Assembly (NCBI GenBank): GCA_963693315.1
Contig: OY856188.1
Span: 245,315,926-245,379,925, forward strand
From: Diogma glabrata
Lineage: Eukaryota > Arthropoda > Insecta > Diptera > Cylindrotomidae
DNA length: 64,000 nucleotides
Direction of reading: 5' to 3'
Part shown: positions 23,695 through 34,903 of the stretch, one piece after another
How the letters are laid out: every line of letters starts with the position of its first letter
Position numbering within the stretch: the stretch's first letter is position 1
Made by a program: the position numbers and the translations under genes
Notes under the pieces: generated by a model
Told to the model about the DNA's origin: nothing
Seen by the model: only the letters and a program-made list of their open reading frames with translations
The model's database searches: none

Positions 23695-25447
23695 TTAGTG
23701 TAATAGGAACTACAATATGTGTCGCAAAGACACATAAATACCTCTTAAGTCTATAGGTCACACAGTAAAATGCGTTCTGAGGTGTGGACTATAACAGTGA
23801 CTGATCTCAACAACCTGGTTGTTTGAATAGAGGAAAAGAATATGATTGAGGCATGATGGATTCGATTTCATCCGAGCACTGCTGGTGACGACATTTATTA
23901 AAAAACGAGTTCAAAAAGTGCGATGGCGTTGTAGGGAATCAAAATTTGATGTTAAATTTTAACCTCCCACAATTCGTATAGATTGTTTTGAACAGGGTCC
24001 AAAAACCCAAGATGGGACGAGTTGCAACGCCCTAATTCATTTTTTTTAGAACAATAAACTTGACAACAATGCTCTATACAGGGGCGACTATAGGAATTAT
24101 AAATATTGAGTAGATAGATAGATTAGATATTAATGGACAGGTTTCACGAGACGGAACATGTCCTGACACGCAAACTCTATGGTCCGTAGTGCCATAGAGT
24201 AATTGATACGGTGTGAAATATTTTTGAGCTCTATTAAAAAGGCCGAGTTTTCTTGGTACGCTCTGTCTGTGCCATCACAATTTTATGATCTTTCCAGAGT
24301 AAGTCGTTAGAAATTGAGACACCCAATAAACGGATGTTTCGCATTTGTTAATTTCTTAATCTACACATTATACTAATTGAAATATCGTTTTGAAATTTGG
24401 TTTTCGATCTAGAACAATCAATGACTGTGTTGATCTGTGATTTTTCTAGCTCCTTGTTTACATTTATGGCAGCGGAAAGGTCGTGCGGGGTTTATTCGTT
24501 TGTTCATTTTATCCTTTGAAGATTATCTTTGAATGATAAAATGCACAAACAAATAAATCCCGCATGGAGAGATGCTGCCATAAATGTAAACAAGGACCTA
24601 GAAAAATCGCTAATCAACATGACAAAAGTTTGGCCAATTTTAAATATCATACGGAAAGAATGGCTTGTGCAGTGTACAAACATCTGAAAATCTATTTATT
24701 GGGTTACTTGTGATTTTCAAAAGTTCGTTGATATTAATTAAAAATAGAGAGGAAACTCGAAGAAGAAAAGCCATCCGTAGAGACTGAAAGAAATTTGGTA
24801 TCGGTCAGTGAAAATTTTGAATAAGAATTCATGACTGCAGTGTGATATTCGTACGCAACGAGCTTATTGATATGACTGGCATGCATGATTCAATGAAATG
24901 TTTATGAGATGTGTAATGCGATAACTACGTTACACCATCATTTTCAGGTATGCTGTTCCAAAGATGGGCTACATAGTTCAATAGATCGGTTGTTAATTTT
25001 GTATTGGCAATATAAAATAGTTGCTTTTTAAAAATTTTGATATGTGTATTAATATAATCCTCAAATATTTTCGACAGGACTGAGAGTAAGACTTTTAATT
25101 TATAATTTGTAATATTACATTTTATCTCTTTTTTGGACATGCCAGCAACTTCCAGCACGAAGGAAAAATACCTAATTTATAGGATCTAAAGAAAATTTTG
25201 GTAAGAGCGCATGCAAGATTTTTGGAATCTTTTTTAGAAAAATAGGGGAAATATTCCCCAGACAGGAGGCTTTGTTGATATTTAACTTTTTTAATAGTGT
25301 TTCAATAATTTTGGATTTGAAATGAAGTTCTGTCATATTAACTGCTGAAAACGTGCTTTCTTCAGGAGATTCCAAAACAGTTGAGTTCAAATCAAAGCGT
25401 TCCACGAATGTAGTTGGTGGTTTTACAGCAGCCAAAGATCGGTGACG
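23695..25447 (-). mobile_element. Degenerate CR1/jockey-type LINE, copy 3, inside the Tigger-like element
   Basis: Minus strand. The RT N-terminal part lies at 25435-25172 (TTFVERFDLNSTVLESPEES, like copy 1 LFAERFASNLTVLETP) and at 25158-24925 (CNITNYKLKVLLSVLSKIFE, THLWN-type motif). A NELLKITSNPIN-like segment precedes the decayed FADD box near 24,670. The 3' end near 23,700 matches copy 1 at about 3,280-3,380. It is 5'-truncated at about 25,447, where the transposase frame begins. It carries an internal inverted duplication (24421-24632). Non-functional. Confidence 0.78.
24421..24632. repeat. Inverted duplication within LINE copy 3
   Basis: 24421-24515 and 24536-24632 are reverse complements, roughly 80% matching by eye, around a 20-bp centre. 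The right arm reads GCTGCCATAAATGTAAACAA forward; the left arm reads the same on the minus strand. Both correspond to the copy 1 segment near 2,515-2,580, just after the FADD box. The arms have diverged separately, so the event is not recent. Confidence 0.8.
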
Positions 25448-26567
25448 TTCTTGTTTTGTAGTAATGCTTCTGGTGATAAAATGTTAAAGCCTCTGTTAAT
25501 TAACAAATCTTTTATGCTACGAGCTTTAAAAGGTAAGAACATTAAACAACTGCCGGTTCATTATATGGCAAATGAAGAAGCATGGATGACGGCTAATCTG
25601 TTTACAAATTGGTTCAACAACTATTTTATTCCAGAGGTTCAGCAATATATGGAACAAAAAGGTTTGGAATTCAAAATACTTTTGCTCGTTGATAATGCTA
25701 CCTGCCATTCAATTCTGGATCATCCAAATATTCAAATACTGTTTTTGCCGCCTAATACCACCTCGCGGATTCAGCCACTCGATCAGGGAATAATAGCAGC
25801 ATTTAAAATGTACTACATAAAGCAAACGCTTAAATATATTTTAGACTCAGTGGAAGAAAGAATTTTAACTGTTATAGAAGCATGGAGAAAGTTTACGATC
25901 ATGGATTGTATAACACATGCTTCTTTTGCTATCCAACAATTGCGCCAATCGACCTTAAATGCTTGTTGGAAAAAATTTTGCCAACATACGTCCAAAGTGA
26001 AAGTTTCATAGTACAAAAATCAGTTGTGTGTTCCGAAATTATAACTCTATCAAATGCAATTGGTGGCGAAGGATTTAACAACATGCAAACGGCAGACATA
26101 GAACAATTGATGCAAGAAAACCTTTTGGATGAGGACGACTTGATCGAATTTATGACAGTGTATGATAATAAAGAAGTCGATGATAACAAACTCGAAGGTG
26201 AAGTTCAGCCGTTAACAGCTGATTTAATACGCGAAGGCTTGAAATTTGCAACAAATATGGAACAACATTTTCTTACTCATGATCCTGACATGGAGCGTGC
26301 ATTAAAATTTCAACGTAATCTTAAATTCTGTGTTGCTGGGTAACAAGAATTATATCAGTAACTTGAGAAATAAAAAAACAACCGCTGATAACAGACATTT
26401 TAGCAACAACAGAGCCCGTTAATATCGAACGAAGTTCTTCATTTGCATCAAGGTCGACAGTTGTTCTAGACATATCTGAAACATTTACTGATGATAACAT
26501 TTTTAATCCAGCTCGCCATAAAAGTGCACGCTTGGCTTTAAGTAGCAACGAATTGTTGGGAAAATAA
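25442..26567 (+). pseudogene. Pogo/Tigger-like (DDE_1, jerky-type) transposase, C-terminal half
   Basis: In intact form this enzyme cuts and joins the transposon ends. The first frame (25442-26011) shows FCSNASGDKMLKPLLINKS, LLLVDNATCHS with the second catalytic Asp (residue 84), and LPPNTTSRIQPLDQG with the third (residue 114), followed by AAFKMYY. This is the DDE_1 signature. A frameshift near 25,965 moves the sequence to the frame ending 26343 (GGEGFNNMQTADIEQLMQE, DEDDLIEFM). A further shift leads to a last frame ending LLGK at 26565-26567. The N-terminal DNA-binding domains and first catalytic Asp are absent; the LINE junction at about 25,440 marks the truncation. Dead copy. Confidence 0.82.
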
Positions 26568-26867
26568 TTTTTATTTCTAATTTAAATTTTTTTGTTGTGT
26601 ATGAATTGAATTTTAACTGTATGTACACTAATTTTATTTTTTTGTAATAAAAATGAATTGTTTTTGTTTTATGTGTATGTAATATGGATTTTATTTTTAT
26701 TTTTTTTGCACGGATTTTTGTTAGAGATTTTTCAACTTATACGGTTTTTTAATTTCGTGGAACGTATCCTCAAACTTACCATACGTCTCATGTATTTTTT
26801 TAAACGATTTTTTTTTAAACGTATTTCTTAGGAACGCATCTACCGTTTAAAAAAAGAATTGGGTGTA

Positions 26868-27387
26868 GATAGATATATGGATAGATTTAACTACAAATCT
26901 CACATGCAGGCGGTGTACGTGCCCGTGCACAAAATATTTTGTGGTCATATGTGCGGAAAAGTAGTTTTTTCTTGTATTTTATTCTAGTACAAAATTGAAT
27001 ATTTTTTATGCATGTGTTACAAAAAGAACTTTTCAGTATGATATTAAGCCATTTTTAACTCCTTTAAGCAAAAACGTTCAAAAGAATCGGTTCACTCGAT
27101 TTTAGTAAATGGCACAAAGAACAAAAATATCAAACTAATAATTAATAATATATTCAAATAACAATTGTCTGTAGCTTGGATGGATAAATAATAAATCATT
27201 AAAATATAAAAACAATAATTTTAAATCTCCATTATATAGACCTGTTTTAAATAAGCCTTTATTTATTGTAAAAAATTGAATATTTATATACTTACTTATT
27301 TATTAATTAATTAATTAATTTATTTATTTATTTATATATCAATTTATTTATTTATTTTTTTATCATTATTAAATATTTATAGTCTTA
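26868..27387. other. AT-rich noncoding with TTTA simple repeats
   Basis: Runs of TTAATTAA and TTTATTTATTTA occupy about 27,290-27,360. No gene was seen. Confidence 0.45.
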
Positions 27388-28127
27388 CTAGCGGGACCCG
27401 GCGTGCTTTGCTACGCCTATAAATAAAGTTTGTGTGTATACATGTTGTTGACGTAGCAATAATTTCAAAGAGTAGTAATGAGAAATGGTTTTCTATTTTT
27501 TTTTTAATATGAATGTAAAAGAATCAGCACTCTAGTTGATCAGTAAAATATAAAAAAATAGTATTATATATAAAACAAAGAATATATAAAAAATACGCGA
27601 TTATATAAGTTTTCAGGTGTGTAATCTATTTAGAACATTATACGGAACAAAAATCGATTCACAAATTTTCACAGTGCTCATGCGGTTTAATATACGCTTT
27701 CTTTACCGGTAGGTTACTAAAAACGTTGCAAAAAATTTTGATCGGTATATGATTTTATGGTCAGCAAGTGCAGTAAGAATAGCGACAATACATTCGATGA
27801 AGGTATAGAAGAAGTGATGCAAAAAAGGAATAAAAGAAGTGATGCAAAAAAAATCAAAATTATTTGGAAGTTTTTGTATATGAATTCATAGGATTTGAAT
27901 TCATAGGATGAGAAATATTACTATTTAGTCAACATTTTAAGTCATTTTAAAGTCATTATTATTGAATGTTGCAAATCAATGCGAAACTAATATCTTACAC
28001 ACGGTCAATATATTGGCATATATGTTCCATATATGGACAACATTAATGGAATATTAATTTTTAAGCGAATTTGTGAGTAATTATTGCTCAAAGTAATTAT
28101 TAAAAGTATTATTCCCGATAATAAGTA

Positions 28128-28207
28128 ATTATTGTCGGGATTGAACTAACGCTCATCAGAGACATCATAGTTCAAAGCCATCTTACAAACTCAGCCACAG
28201 TGGATGA
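28128..28207 (-). pseudogene. tRNA-like segment (SINE head or tRNA pseudogene)
   Basis: On the minus strand, TGGCTGAGTTTGTAAGA resembles an internal box A and GTTAGTTCAATCCCGAC a box B, at tRNA-like spacing (about 35 bases between them). The putative acceptor strands do not pair, so this is not a functional tRNA. Most likely the head of a tRNA-derived SINE or a decayed tRNA gene inside the Helitron. No T-run terminator follows. Confidence 0.4.
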
Positions 28208-28537
28208 AACAACAACGAAACATATTTCAATTTTCATGTTCAGATAATTTCTAAATTGAAACTTCATTATCGCATATTTATTTAAATTGAATTCTTCATC
28301 TGTGATTATACAATTGTAAATTGTATTTGTTCCCGACACGAAACACACAAAAACTGTTTTAAAGAAGTTTTTCTGAGAGAAAATAAAAAATGCTTTAAAA
28401 TTGCAAAACTCATGTGAATTAAAATAATTACTTTAGCTTAATCACTCTAAAAATCTCTAAAAACTATTTATTTTACACCAAATAGTGTAAACCTTTTGTT
28501 TATTTAACATTATAACCCGTCGCATATTGTCGGTATC

Positions 28538-28738
28538 TCATAAGAAAGAAAATTCAAGAAAACTCGTCTTGTGTTGTTGATGGTCATTGCAAAAGCGAGT
28601 CGCATTGGAAACTAAACGTTTGAATTCAAATGCCATATCTGTTGCGATCATTGAAATACGTAGCAACAGTACATCTTCCACTTTGAATTTTCCATTCAAA
28701 ATTGTAGCTTCAACGACATTGTTCATCATCTTTTTCAC
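28538..28738 (-). pseudogene. Helitron Pif1-like helicase, C-terminal fragment
   Basis: The 66-codon frame contains VVEATILNGKFKVEDVLLLR and ISMIATDMAFEFKRL. This matches the conserved C-terminal stretch of Helitron helicases, where a PRIPM-x-P-x-D-x-PFEFKR-like block precedes RLAFAMTINK. Here RLAFAMTIN is present in another frame just downstream (near 28,600-28,575), so a frameshift separates the two. The helicase unwinds DNA during rolling-circle transposition; this remnant lacks the Walker A region. The orientation agrees with the minus-strand Helitron ends. Confidence 0.7.
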
Positions 28739-29089
28739 CTAAAATTTCCAAAAAAATGTGCTATTTCAAAATATTTGACATATTATTTTAATAAAATATT
28801 ATACATTCATTTTTCTATTTCATAAAATTATATTCAACGAAAAAAAACATTGATCAAAGCAAGCTACGCGCATAAACCGATATTTAAAAAAAAAACCAAT
28901 TAAAATAATTATCACCAATCACCAATGAAAAAATAATACACGACAATTGGAAAAAGCAAGCGTTGTGTATTTGGAAAACTTTAACATTAAAACCAATTTT
29001 TTAAATACAAATATGGCACCATCTATTGGCTAACCCAAATTTATGAGGCGTATATCACACTATCAATAAAAAAAATTTGACATGAAATT

Positions 29090-29612
29090 GGAGAGTTGAC
29101 GTTAACTTTAACTTAACCGTAACTTAAGACTCTATACAAAATTTTGATTTAAGGTTGGCAAGAAATTAGGTATTCTTTGACGTTTGATTTGATATTAATT
29201 TTGGTTTTGTAATCAATTTTATAAATCAATCAATGCTTTAAAAGTAACAAACTGATTTCACAATCAAAATTTAAAATAATAAATTTCGAAATAAACATTT
29301 GATACAAAATTTAAAAATAAAAAAATTTATTTTCATATTAATTTCATGCTAATATTTGGCTTTAATTAAAGTCGTTCTTTTTATATCTTTTGCATATTTT
29401 AATAAATAAAATTTTATTTTTATGGACACTTGCAATTAAATATTAGTTTTCTTCAGTTTTTATACTAAACGTCAAAAAATCCTTAAGATAGAATGAAATG
29501 AACTTTACGTTAAGTTAACGTTAAGTTTACGTACCGACTATAAATGTTCTATTGCATTTTCATACATTTGTACTTTACGTTAAGTTAAAGTTACCGACTA
29601 TAAACCAAGCCT
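29090..29612. mobile_element. Inverted-repeat (MITE-like) element
   Basis: The left end has GACGTTAACTTTAACTTAAC and later TTTGACGTTTGA. The right end carries the reverse complement (GTTAAGTTAACGTTAAG, AAACGTCAAAAAATCC) and finishes with GACTATAAACCAAGCC. Arms of about 100 bp are imperfect, and the left tip appears lost. Non-coding. Confidence 0.45.
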
Positions 29613-30042
29613 AAAGGTTGTAAAATAAACTTAGCTAGTTTTTCATCCAGTTTTGATGACAATTTTTTTACCTCTAATCGTTCTATTTTAATTAGCAATA
29701 CGTATAAGAGTATTTTTCAATTTGATAAAGATTTTTGTAAATTAACATTGAAGACCAATGAAAAATTTAAAAAAATAAATTTAAATTATTGTTTTCTTTA
29801 TTTTTACTCTTATTTTTATTCAAACTTTATAAAAACCAATACCCTAATTTTTTACAGATTTCGATACTTTATAGCACTACTATAATTAATATATAACCTC
29901 CACAAAATTGTTAATAATCTTTGGTAACGTATTTGACATAGCATAATATGCTTTTCGTTTATTATCAAATATAAAACAAAACTTTTTTACTAAAACAAAT
30001 TTGATAGTCTAACAATGGCCTTATACGAAGCTAAGCGCTATA

Positions 30043-30253
30043 CACCTGAGCTAAACTATAAAAAAAAGCGAACTATGTTTTTAAAAAATAATGTATATAA
30101 CGTAATTATAGAAAAAAACATTACCGAAACAAAATATTTAAAAAAGAAAAGAAAAACGGAAACATTACATTTTTTTGAAAAAGCTTTATTCGCATTAAAA
30201 CATTACTTTTTTAAAAACATAGTTCGCATATTTCGCATAGTTTAGCTCAGGTG
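30043..30253. mobile_element. 211-bp MITE with CACCTGAGCTAAACTA termini
   Basis: The left end CACCTGAGCTAAACTATAAA and the reverse complement of the right end, CACCTGAGCTAAACTATGCG, match perfectly for 17 bases. They match again over GCGAACTATGTTTTTAAAAA. TA flanks both sides (30041-42, 30254-55), and the match continues outward over GCTA. The element explains the Lys-rich frame at 30015-30245, which is not a gene. Confidence 0.75.
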
Positions 30254-30289
30254 TATAGCACGCCTGAAGTTTACTATCAATTGAATAAA

Positions 30290-31285
30290 TTGCTTTACGC
30301 TGCCATCTGAAAGTTGGCATATGAACAATCCATATTTAACATTTAATTTACAATTAAAAAATATTTAGGCATTTAATCAAGATAATAACTATCCTATCTC
30401 TCAAGCTGGACCATCATACACACATTGTACAAAATTTCACTAAGATTGGTTACGTTGTTACGGAGTTGATCGCGGACAAACATCGTGACACGTGATTTTT
30501 ATATATATATAAGAAAGATAAGATAAGATTATTCTTAAGTAAACATGAAAATTGCCAAAATTTCCCATACAAACTTGTATGAAAAATTTAACCTATTTTC
30601 GTATTTCGTTTACGGACAGAAGAAAATAAAGTATTTTATATATTATGCTCAATATTGGCAGTAATTGTCAGTAATAGATCATAAAGAAACTTAAATTATT
30701 TAATTGTAGTATAATGAGAAATTTCATAGATAATTTTTAAAATTATTCAAGTTGTGTTTTGAAATGAAATCCCATATTAATTGAATTTATTCTCTTTTTC
30801 CTCTTTTGCAGCGCCAAAAGAAATTTAAATTATTTAATTGTAGCAAAATGAGAAATTTTATAGATAATTTTTAAAATTATTCAAGTTGTGTTTTGTATGA
30901 AATCCCATATAAATTTTATTGAATTTCGTTTCTTTTCCCCCTTTTGCAGTGCCATTGCAGCAAATACCGGAACAAAATAATCGCTCAATAACATATGATT
31001 GTCTATATGGGCCCTACATGGATGATTAAAAAGTCGATAAAGCAGGTTTGACAGTAAATTAATTAATTTACGCCGCCATCTGAAAGTTTGCTTATGAACT
31101 ATCCATATTTAACATTTAATTCGTAATTAAAAAATATTTAGGCGTTCAATCAAAATAAAAACTATCCTATCTCTCAAGTTGGACCATTAAACACACACTA
31201 AACACAATTTTATTAAGATTGTTTACGTTGTTGCGGAGTTTATCGCGGACAAACATCGTGACATGTGATTTTTATATATATAAGA
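30290..31285. repeat. Duplicated Helitron 5' ends and internal tandem duplication
   Basis: 30,290-30,514 and 31,065-31,285 are direct repeats of about 220 bp (GCCATCTGAAAGTT, CTATCCTATCTCTCAAG, GCGGACAAACATCGTGACA). Between them a 130-bp segment is duplicated in tandem (30,688-30,820 and 30,821-30,955), marked by TAAATTATTTAATTGTAG and TTATTCAAGTTGTGTTTTG. Confidence 0.75.
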
Positions 31286-32139
31286 TATAAAATTTTTTAT
31301 ACCCTTGATGATAACTTGCACGGTCGAAATATAGGGAAAAATTTTAAAAAATAAAATAGTCTATAATTAAAGCCGAGTTTTAGGAAAAAAGAAAAATTTT
31401 ATTTTTATTTCTTTTTTATTTATTTATTCATTTATTTATTGGTTTATTTATTTATTATATAAATATTGATTTATTTTTTATTTATTTATATACTTATTTC
31501 CATAAGAGAATTATTTATTTATTTATTTAGATATTTATTTATTTATTTATAAATATAGATAACTTTGCTAAAAGATTCATTTAATTTATAAGTATCAGAA
31601 TATCAAAAACAGAAAATCAAAAAAATGAAAAAGGAGAAAAAAAAATTATTCAAATTAGTTCAAGCACTGTTTAACTCTAAGCTTGCCTTGTTTTCTAAAT
31701 TTTTAACAAGTTTCGAACTAGTTTATGTCGAAACTAGTGAAAACAGTAAACAAAATAAAAAACACGTATTAATTTATATACTATTTTAACGGTTATGGAA
31801 GTTTTAAGGAAATCGTATATGGTCGAATTCACATAATCGGCGTCTTTATTCAATTTTCCATCTTTAATCAAGAAGAAGTCTCCTTGAATTAATCTATTTG
31901 ATTAGATTACTTTGGGGTATTTTTAGTATTTATAAAAATAATGTATGAATATAATAAAGCTTTTAATAATTGTAATAATATTTTATACAAAATATTGTCT
32001 CAAGTCTTTCTTTAACAACTAGATTTACTGAAGCTCTATTTAAACCGCACTATCTATGCTTTTAATGACTTGGTGCGCAGACTTCTGCCGATATAAGTAT
32101 ATACCAAAAGCTGAAATTCTGCCTGCCATCATGGAAAAA
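31286..32139. other. AT-rich noncoding with TTTA simple repeats
   Basis: 31,400-31,560 is dominated by TTTATTTATTTA. A 50-codon minus frame around 31,890-31,740 (GDFFLIKDGKLNKDADYV) looks better than random, but I do not recognise it. Confidence 0.4.
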
Positions 32140-33105
32140 ATAGTCGATGATACACGTCCTGAATTGCTCAGAATTATTTTGATTTTCTAGATTGTATCTT
32201 TCATTTTAAATTCATAAATCATACCTTTATTAATTGGTCGACGAAAACGTTCTATTTGAGACGGCTGCTCCAAATTATTGTGATAATAAATTGTTATAAA
32301 ATGCTAGATCTGATAAATCTGGAGTATTAATGCTTCAAGTCTCCAAACTGACGAATAACCCGTAATTAGGAAAGTTAAAAAGCGCAGGTTGACTCTAATT
32401 CCGTGTAAGCAAGATACTGCCTATTATAAAAATAAGTGAAGTATTTTTATTTGAAATGTGTTGTAAAAATCATGAACTCTAAGCTAATGATAACAAAATT
32501 TAAAACACACGACTGAATTAAACAGAGAGTGATTAAAAGAAACTATTGAGTAGACCAGATTTTTTTCTTATCAATGAAAATTTAGCATCTACTACTCCTA
32601 ATTCTAGCAATTTGGTTGAAAAAATATAGACCCGTAATTAGCTCCGACACATTTTTAAAGTGTTCTTTATTTTTAAAAATTACATTTTTATTTAGTAGAT
32701 GATTACTTTTGATATAAAATACAAAATAAATTTGCTTAACAATTTCCTAATCCCGTGCTAAGAACGGAATTACGGACATTTCAAATAAATTATGAACGTA
32801 ATTCTGTTCGTCGAAAACTCGCTTGTTTTAATACTTTAAATGTACAAAATCAGTATTCTATTAACGTTAGTCGTCTAATATACTCCTAATTGATCCACAA
32901 AAAAGTATATTTTATAGGAAATAAATACCGATAAGTTTTTATGGTCTTAAGAAAATGTTAGTAATACCTTAACCTTTTTCATAAGAAAATTTTCTCAAAC
33001 AGCAAGTTTTCGTCAACCAACCAATCAAGGTATGATTTATGGAACTTAAAACCAAAAATGCTGGCAAGAATATCAAAATAATTGATTCTCAGCAATTCAG
33101 GGCGT
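32140..33105. repeat. Inverted repeat with about 120-bp arms
   Basis: 32,140-32,270 and 32,980-33,105 are reverse complements with substitutions. Markers are GATACACGTCCTGAATTGCT, CATAAATCATACCTT, and TTGGTCGACGAAAACG against TTGGTTGACGAAAACT. Near the left arm the plus frame reads IPKAEILPAIMEKIVDDTRP, faintly like a transposase tail; that is unproven. Confidence 0.55.
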
Positions 33106-33504
33106 GTATCATGATCCAAAATTTTTCACAAAAGCTTAAATTTATCTTATTTTAAAGCTTTTTATGAAATAGCACGGAATAATGTACTAACCCGTAATAT
33201 TGTACACTTACCTTATAGTGGAAAATATAGTGCAATAAGACATATTAGGCAAAACAAGACAGCTGAAACTGGCCTCAATGACTATTCAATGATGGTAATC
33301 ATGTAATGGTCAAGACTTTTGTGTCAAAAGTTCTTCAATTCCCCATCTTCGCTGCTTATAGTAATATATGTACTTTAAACACTGTTAGAAAAAGGAATCA
33401 TAGTTCTTACTTTTTCACACACTTTTCAACCCACTTGTATCTATAAACCTGTGGAATAACAAGTGCAAAGTCATCGTTTTTAAATAATAATAGCTTCTTG
33501 TATG

Positions 33505-33690
33505 AGTTGAGATGGCAATTCTTCACGAGGATGAAGTTTCCCGAAACGAGCGTAGCGAGTGGAGGGAATCGTCCGAGTGAAGAATTGCCATCATCCTATG
33601 CGAATACAAGATCCTATTTTATCCACGACTAAAAAATATTTCGTTTAATTTCCAGTTTTCATGCAAAAATTTGTATCGCCATATATATAT
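33505..33690. repeat. Twin hairpin repeat, copy A
   Basis: Core arms GGCAATTCTTCAC and GTGAAGAATTGCC enclose a GC-rich centre with CGAGCGTAGCGAGTGGAGGG. Outer arms (CTTGTAT and ATACAAG) extend the hairpin to about 110 bp, and homology with copy B continues to TTTGTATCGCCATAT. No coding capacity. It could be a MITE or a folded noncoding RNA source; the family is unknown to me. Confidence 0.75.
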
Positions 33691-33731
33691 TCGTAATCTG
33701 AACAAACGTGGGTATCTTTTAACTCCTAATA

Positions 33732-34901
33732 CACCGAAAGAAAAAATCTTGGTTGATTTAAACATGTTGCATTGTTAATCGAGCATTAAGTGAAAATTGG
33801 AGATCTAAATACGTTTGCGATAGAATCAACCAACGCTCCGGATTTAAATTAGCAATTTAACCGTTGTTGATATATTTTTTTATAAGTATCACAAACATAT
33901 TTGATTTAACCATGTTTGTAGTTGAGTCAACTATGATTTCATTTTCGAGCAACGATGCCGTGGTTGAGCAATACTCCGTATTAAATCTATTGGTTTGGTA
34001 CATCTTTGTTTTGTTTTTGCTGCTATCGATGTTTGTATGGGTTCGTTTTTTTCGTAAATATAATATTTGAAATTTTTTATATGAGAAATATGTATTTCGC
34101 ATCAAACCCGACAAACATTTTTATGCATAAAGATAGCGTTCGTATATTTACGTTCTAAATAGGAAATGCATGAGTGTGATTTTGTTTGTAAAGGATGCGT
34201 CCATTTTTTCACCATATTTTTAATGATACAATTTAAAAGACCGAAACTCAGAAATCAAAAAATTTAAATATTTGAATTATGTGTAGAAAATAATACTAAT
34301 TTTCCATAATTTTCTCATTATTATGAAAAATTAAATTGAAATATCGATAAATCGACATGAAACAAGACAAATAAAACATATTAAAAAAATATAAAAATTT
34401 TTTTAAATCACTAAAATTAATTATGGAAAGGACCTATTAATTTAACAAGATTTTTGATATTATATTCACAAAAAAAATTCTTCCCCACTTAATTTTATGT
34501 GCAGATAATATTAAAATTATTCAATTCAATTAAACGAAAGTAAATTATTTCCTAAAATGTAAAATAAAACCAGCCATGTTAGAATATATAAATAACTTTT
34601 TATTTTTCTATTCTTTTGTTTATTTTTATTATCATTGAACGAATTTTGTTTTTCCTTGTTTTTTATTTTAACAAACACAATAATTTTCAAACAAAAACAT
34701 GAACAAACTACTTAATTTAACTATGATTTGTGAATCTTTGAACACGAAATTGATCACGCCGTTGTTGATTTAAATAATGAAAATTGTTACGTTTTTTAAA
34801 ATAAATTGACAATGCTACATTGGTTAAAATAACCACGTTCATATTAGACGCAAAATCAAACAAGCCTTGTAGTTGATCATACCAACGTTTTTTTTTCGGT
34901 G
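33732..34901. mobile_element. 1.2-kb MITE with CACCGAAA termini
   Basis: Ends are CACCGAAAGAAAAAATCTTG and, reverse-complemented, CACCGAAAAAAAAACGTTGG. TA lies on both sides (33730-31 and 34902-03). Further inverted similarity extends inward (TTGATTTAAAC-type blocks). The opposing frames at 33857-34114 and 33864-34070 lie inside and are not supported as genes. Confidence 0.6.
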
Positions 34902-34903
34902 TA

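Larger units (their letters stand above)
23378..26865 (+). mobile_element. Pogo/Tigger-like DNA transposon, interrupted
   Basis: The left end CACTCAACTCTTTTTTTAAA (23378) and the reverse complement of the right end, CACCCAATTCTTTTTTTAAA (ending 26865), match over about 24 bp with two differences. TA flanks both ends (23376-77, 26866-67), the target duplication of pogo/Tc1-type elements. Inside the left end are about three 70-75 bp subterminal repeats (AACACGGTTCAC, TTTTTAAACG). The transposase C-terminal half lies at 25442-26567. Its N-terminal half is missing; a minus-strand LINE occupies 23,695-25,447 where it should be. Confidence 0.8.
27388..31285 (-). mobile_element. Helitron relic with recognisable 5' and 3' ends
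   Basis: Read on the minus strand. The 5' end at 31285 is TCTTATATATATAAAAATCA, preceded by A. The 3' end has the hairpin GGCGTAGCAAAGCACGCC (27417-27400), then GGGTCCCG and a terminal CTAG at 27391-27388, followed by T. TC at the start, hairpin plus CTRR at the finish, and insertion between A and T are the Helitron hallmarks. A helicase fragment in the same orientation lies at 28738-28538. A second 5' end with about 220 bp of similarity begins at 30514. Rep and most of the helicase are gone, and smaller elements sit inside. Confidence 0.75.
21363..33219. mobile_element. Possible outer element with TAAGGTAAGTGTAC termini, filled with nested insertions
   Basis: TAAGGTAAGTGTACCATTTT at the left is matched, inverted, by sequence ending at 33,219 (reverse complement TAAGGTAAGTGTACAATATT). 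Outside both ends lies the same local repeat (GCAATAAAACATACTAA and GTGCAATAAGACATATTAGG), as if one repeat unit had been split. Inside, both end regions carry scattered TAATTCCGTG motifs. The 11.9-kb interior contains the Tigger-like and Helitron elements. I recognise no transposase belonging to the outer element, and the ends could instead be two separate copies of one MITE family. Confidence 0.35.

Noticed and set aside
25929..26189. Minus-strand frames opposite the Tigger-like transposase (also 25526-25708, 25813-26016)
   Set aside because: Shadows of the plus-strand coding sequence, which has the family motifs.
30015..30245. 76-residue Lys-rich frame starting at an ATG
   Set aside because: It lies almost wholly inside the MITE at 30043-30253; its ends are the inverted repeats.
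33857..34114. Overlapping frames on both strands with hydrophobic segments
   Set aside because: Inside the CACCGAAA MITE, with no conserved motif and AT-driven composition.
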